This document shows positions 63,387-64,000 of a DNA stretch of 64,000 bases, piece by piece. Position numbers and translations under genes: made by a program. The stretch is from Flavobacterium sp. MC2016-06. GTDB taxonomy: Bacteria; Bacteroidota; Bacteroidia; Flavobacteriales; Flavobacteriaceae. Positions within the stretch are counted from its first letter, which is position 1; each line of letters starts with the position of its first letter. Where the stretch lies: positions 261,548 to 325,547 of the forward strand of contig NZ_WMID02000003.1 in NCBI RefSeq assembly GCF_009711165.2, read 5' to 3'. The notes beneath the pieces were generated by a model that did not search any database, had not been told where the DNA came from, and worked only from the letters and a program-made list of their open reading frames with translations.

Positions 63387-64000
63387 AGAGTTAAATACAA
63401 AACTTTTATTTTTGTTTAGTTTTTAATTTTACTAATAATATTTTAGAACTTCATATTCCATTTAATAAATTATCCTACTATATTATTATATTGAAAGAAG
63501 TATTATATAGGGGTGAAATTTATAGATATATATAATAAGGAGCTAGATCCCGCTGTCCGTTTCAATCTTTTGCTTTTTAAAGAAAAAAGCAAAAGGATTT
63601 CCACTTCCATCGGGGCTAGGGGATTTGTTTTCACAATAAACATTTTTTTGATATAAGTATAAAAGTGTTTTTCTTAGGTTTAAATCCCATTTCCAGAAGA
63701 AAAAGAGAGACTTTGTGCCTTTGCGTCTTTGCGAGAACCAGCTAAAACAGTCTCAAAACCTTAAAAAGAGAGAAAAGCTAAGATTAAAGAATCCTCAAGA
63801 AATCCATAAAAAAATAAAAACTCCAGCAAAACCGGGGATTGAATGAAAATCAAAATTACCAGATCGGCATTGCAATTAAGAAAAATCTTAAAAAGAGTAA
63901 TATTTTTCAATTTATAAAAGCGGTGTTATCAGTAAGTTAAGGAAAGAAGTAAAAAAAGATTAAAAATAGTTATTATAAAAGCTTGCGTAACTGGAATTGT
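63387..64000. other. Non-coding end of the window
   Basis: No open frame of note is present. The stretch contains the hairpin repeat at 63541-63621 and a segment at 63712-63737 (CTTTGTGCCTTTGCGTCTTT...) of a type I have seen repeatedly between genes of Flavobacterium-like genomes. Confidence 0.5.
63541..63621. repeat. Intergenic hairpin repeat element
   Basis: A nested palindrome: an inner stem (63564-63578 against 63584-63599, TCTTTTGCTTTTT and AAAAAGCAAAAGGA) with a short AAAG-type loop, and outer arms CTAGATCCCG and CGGGGCTAG that also pair. The conserved blocks (GATCCCGCTGTCCGTTTC, TTTCCACTTCCATCGGGGCT) match my recollection of a repeat scattered between genes in many Flavobacteriia; function unknown. 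Confidence 0.5.

Noticed and set aside
1..64000. tRNA, rRNA, CRISPR arrays and intact insertion sequences
   Set aside because: None was recognised on either strand by eye; a covariance-model scan would be needed to exclude small RNAs.

Overview
The window is a low-G+C chromosomal segment from a member of the Bacteroidota, most likely a Flavobacterium-like bacterium. The evidence is a SusC/SusD pair behind a hybrid two-component-type regulator, Bacteroidota-type -7 elements (TAnnTTTG), A-rich translation starts without Shine-Dalgarno motifs, very many Sec signal peptides ending in Q or in a lipobox, and the RHS and VGIGT-type secreted proteins typical of this phylum. I saw no rRNA, tRNA, CRISPR array or intact transposon.

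1-14.8 kb (minus strand): two copies of a two-gene RHS unit. Each has a ~1100-residue secreted partner with an SpvB/TcB-like N-terminus and, 13 bases downstream, a secreted RHS protein with a variable C-terminal tip. The unit at 14.8-7.3 kb ends in a small lipoprotein that overlaps the RHS stop codon and is a candidate immunity protein. The unit at 6.6-1 kb has a 1-base deletion in its RHS gene and runs off the window. A decayed IS4-type transposase lies between the units.

15.1-27.7 kb (minus): one tight gene string. It starts with two lipoproteins, continues with seven secreted fibre-like paralogues that share a C-terminal domain, and ends with five genes of a type II secretion / type IV pilus-like machine (GspC/PilP-like, GspK-, I- and J-like pseudopilins, GspF). 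28.0-31.0 kb (plus) has three more fibre paralogues, followed by a small HTH regulator.

31.8-42.7 kb (minus): a third, larger toxin-type operon. In order of transcription it encodes a Skp/OmpH-like periplasmic chaperone, a lipoprotein, a 1625-residue partner, an RHS protein ending in a putative Cys/His peptidoglycan hydrolase domain, and a small secreted protein that may be its immunity factor.

42.9-51.0 kb (plus): the other half of the secretion machine (GspG-like pseudopilin, prepilin peptidase, GspE ATPase, GspD secretin, GspL/PilMN-like and GspM/PilO-like proteins), running directly into two more fibre paralogues and a strong terminator. The two half-operons therefore encode a nearly complete T2SS-like machine, and each is physically joined to fibre genes. 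Together there are twelve fibre paralogues, which I propose as substrates or surface partners of the machine. This is the most interesting part of the window.

51.3-62.0 kb (plus): a Sus-type nutrient locus with an HTCS-like regulator whose kinase and receiver residues are lost, SusC, SusD, and a fused phosphodiesterase-like/alkaline phosphatase enzyme. This suggests uptake of a phosphorylated compound. 62.1-64 kb holds a small secreted protein of unknown function, a broken gene, and non-coding DNA with a hairpin repeat.
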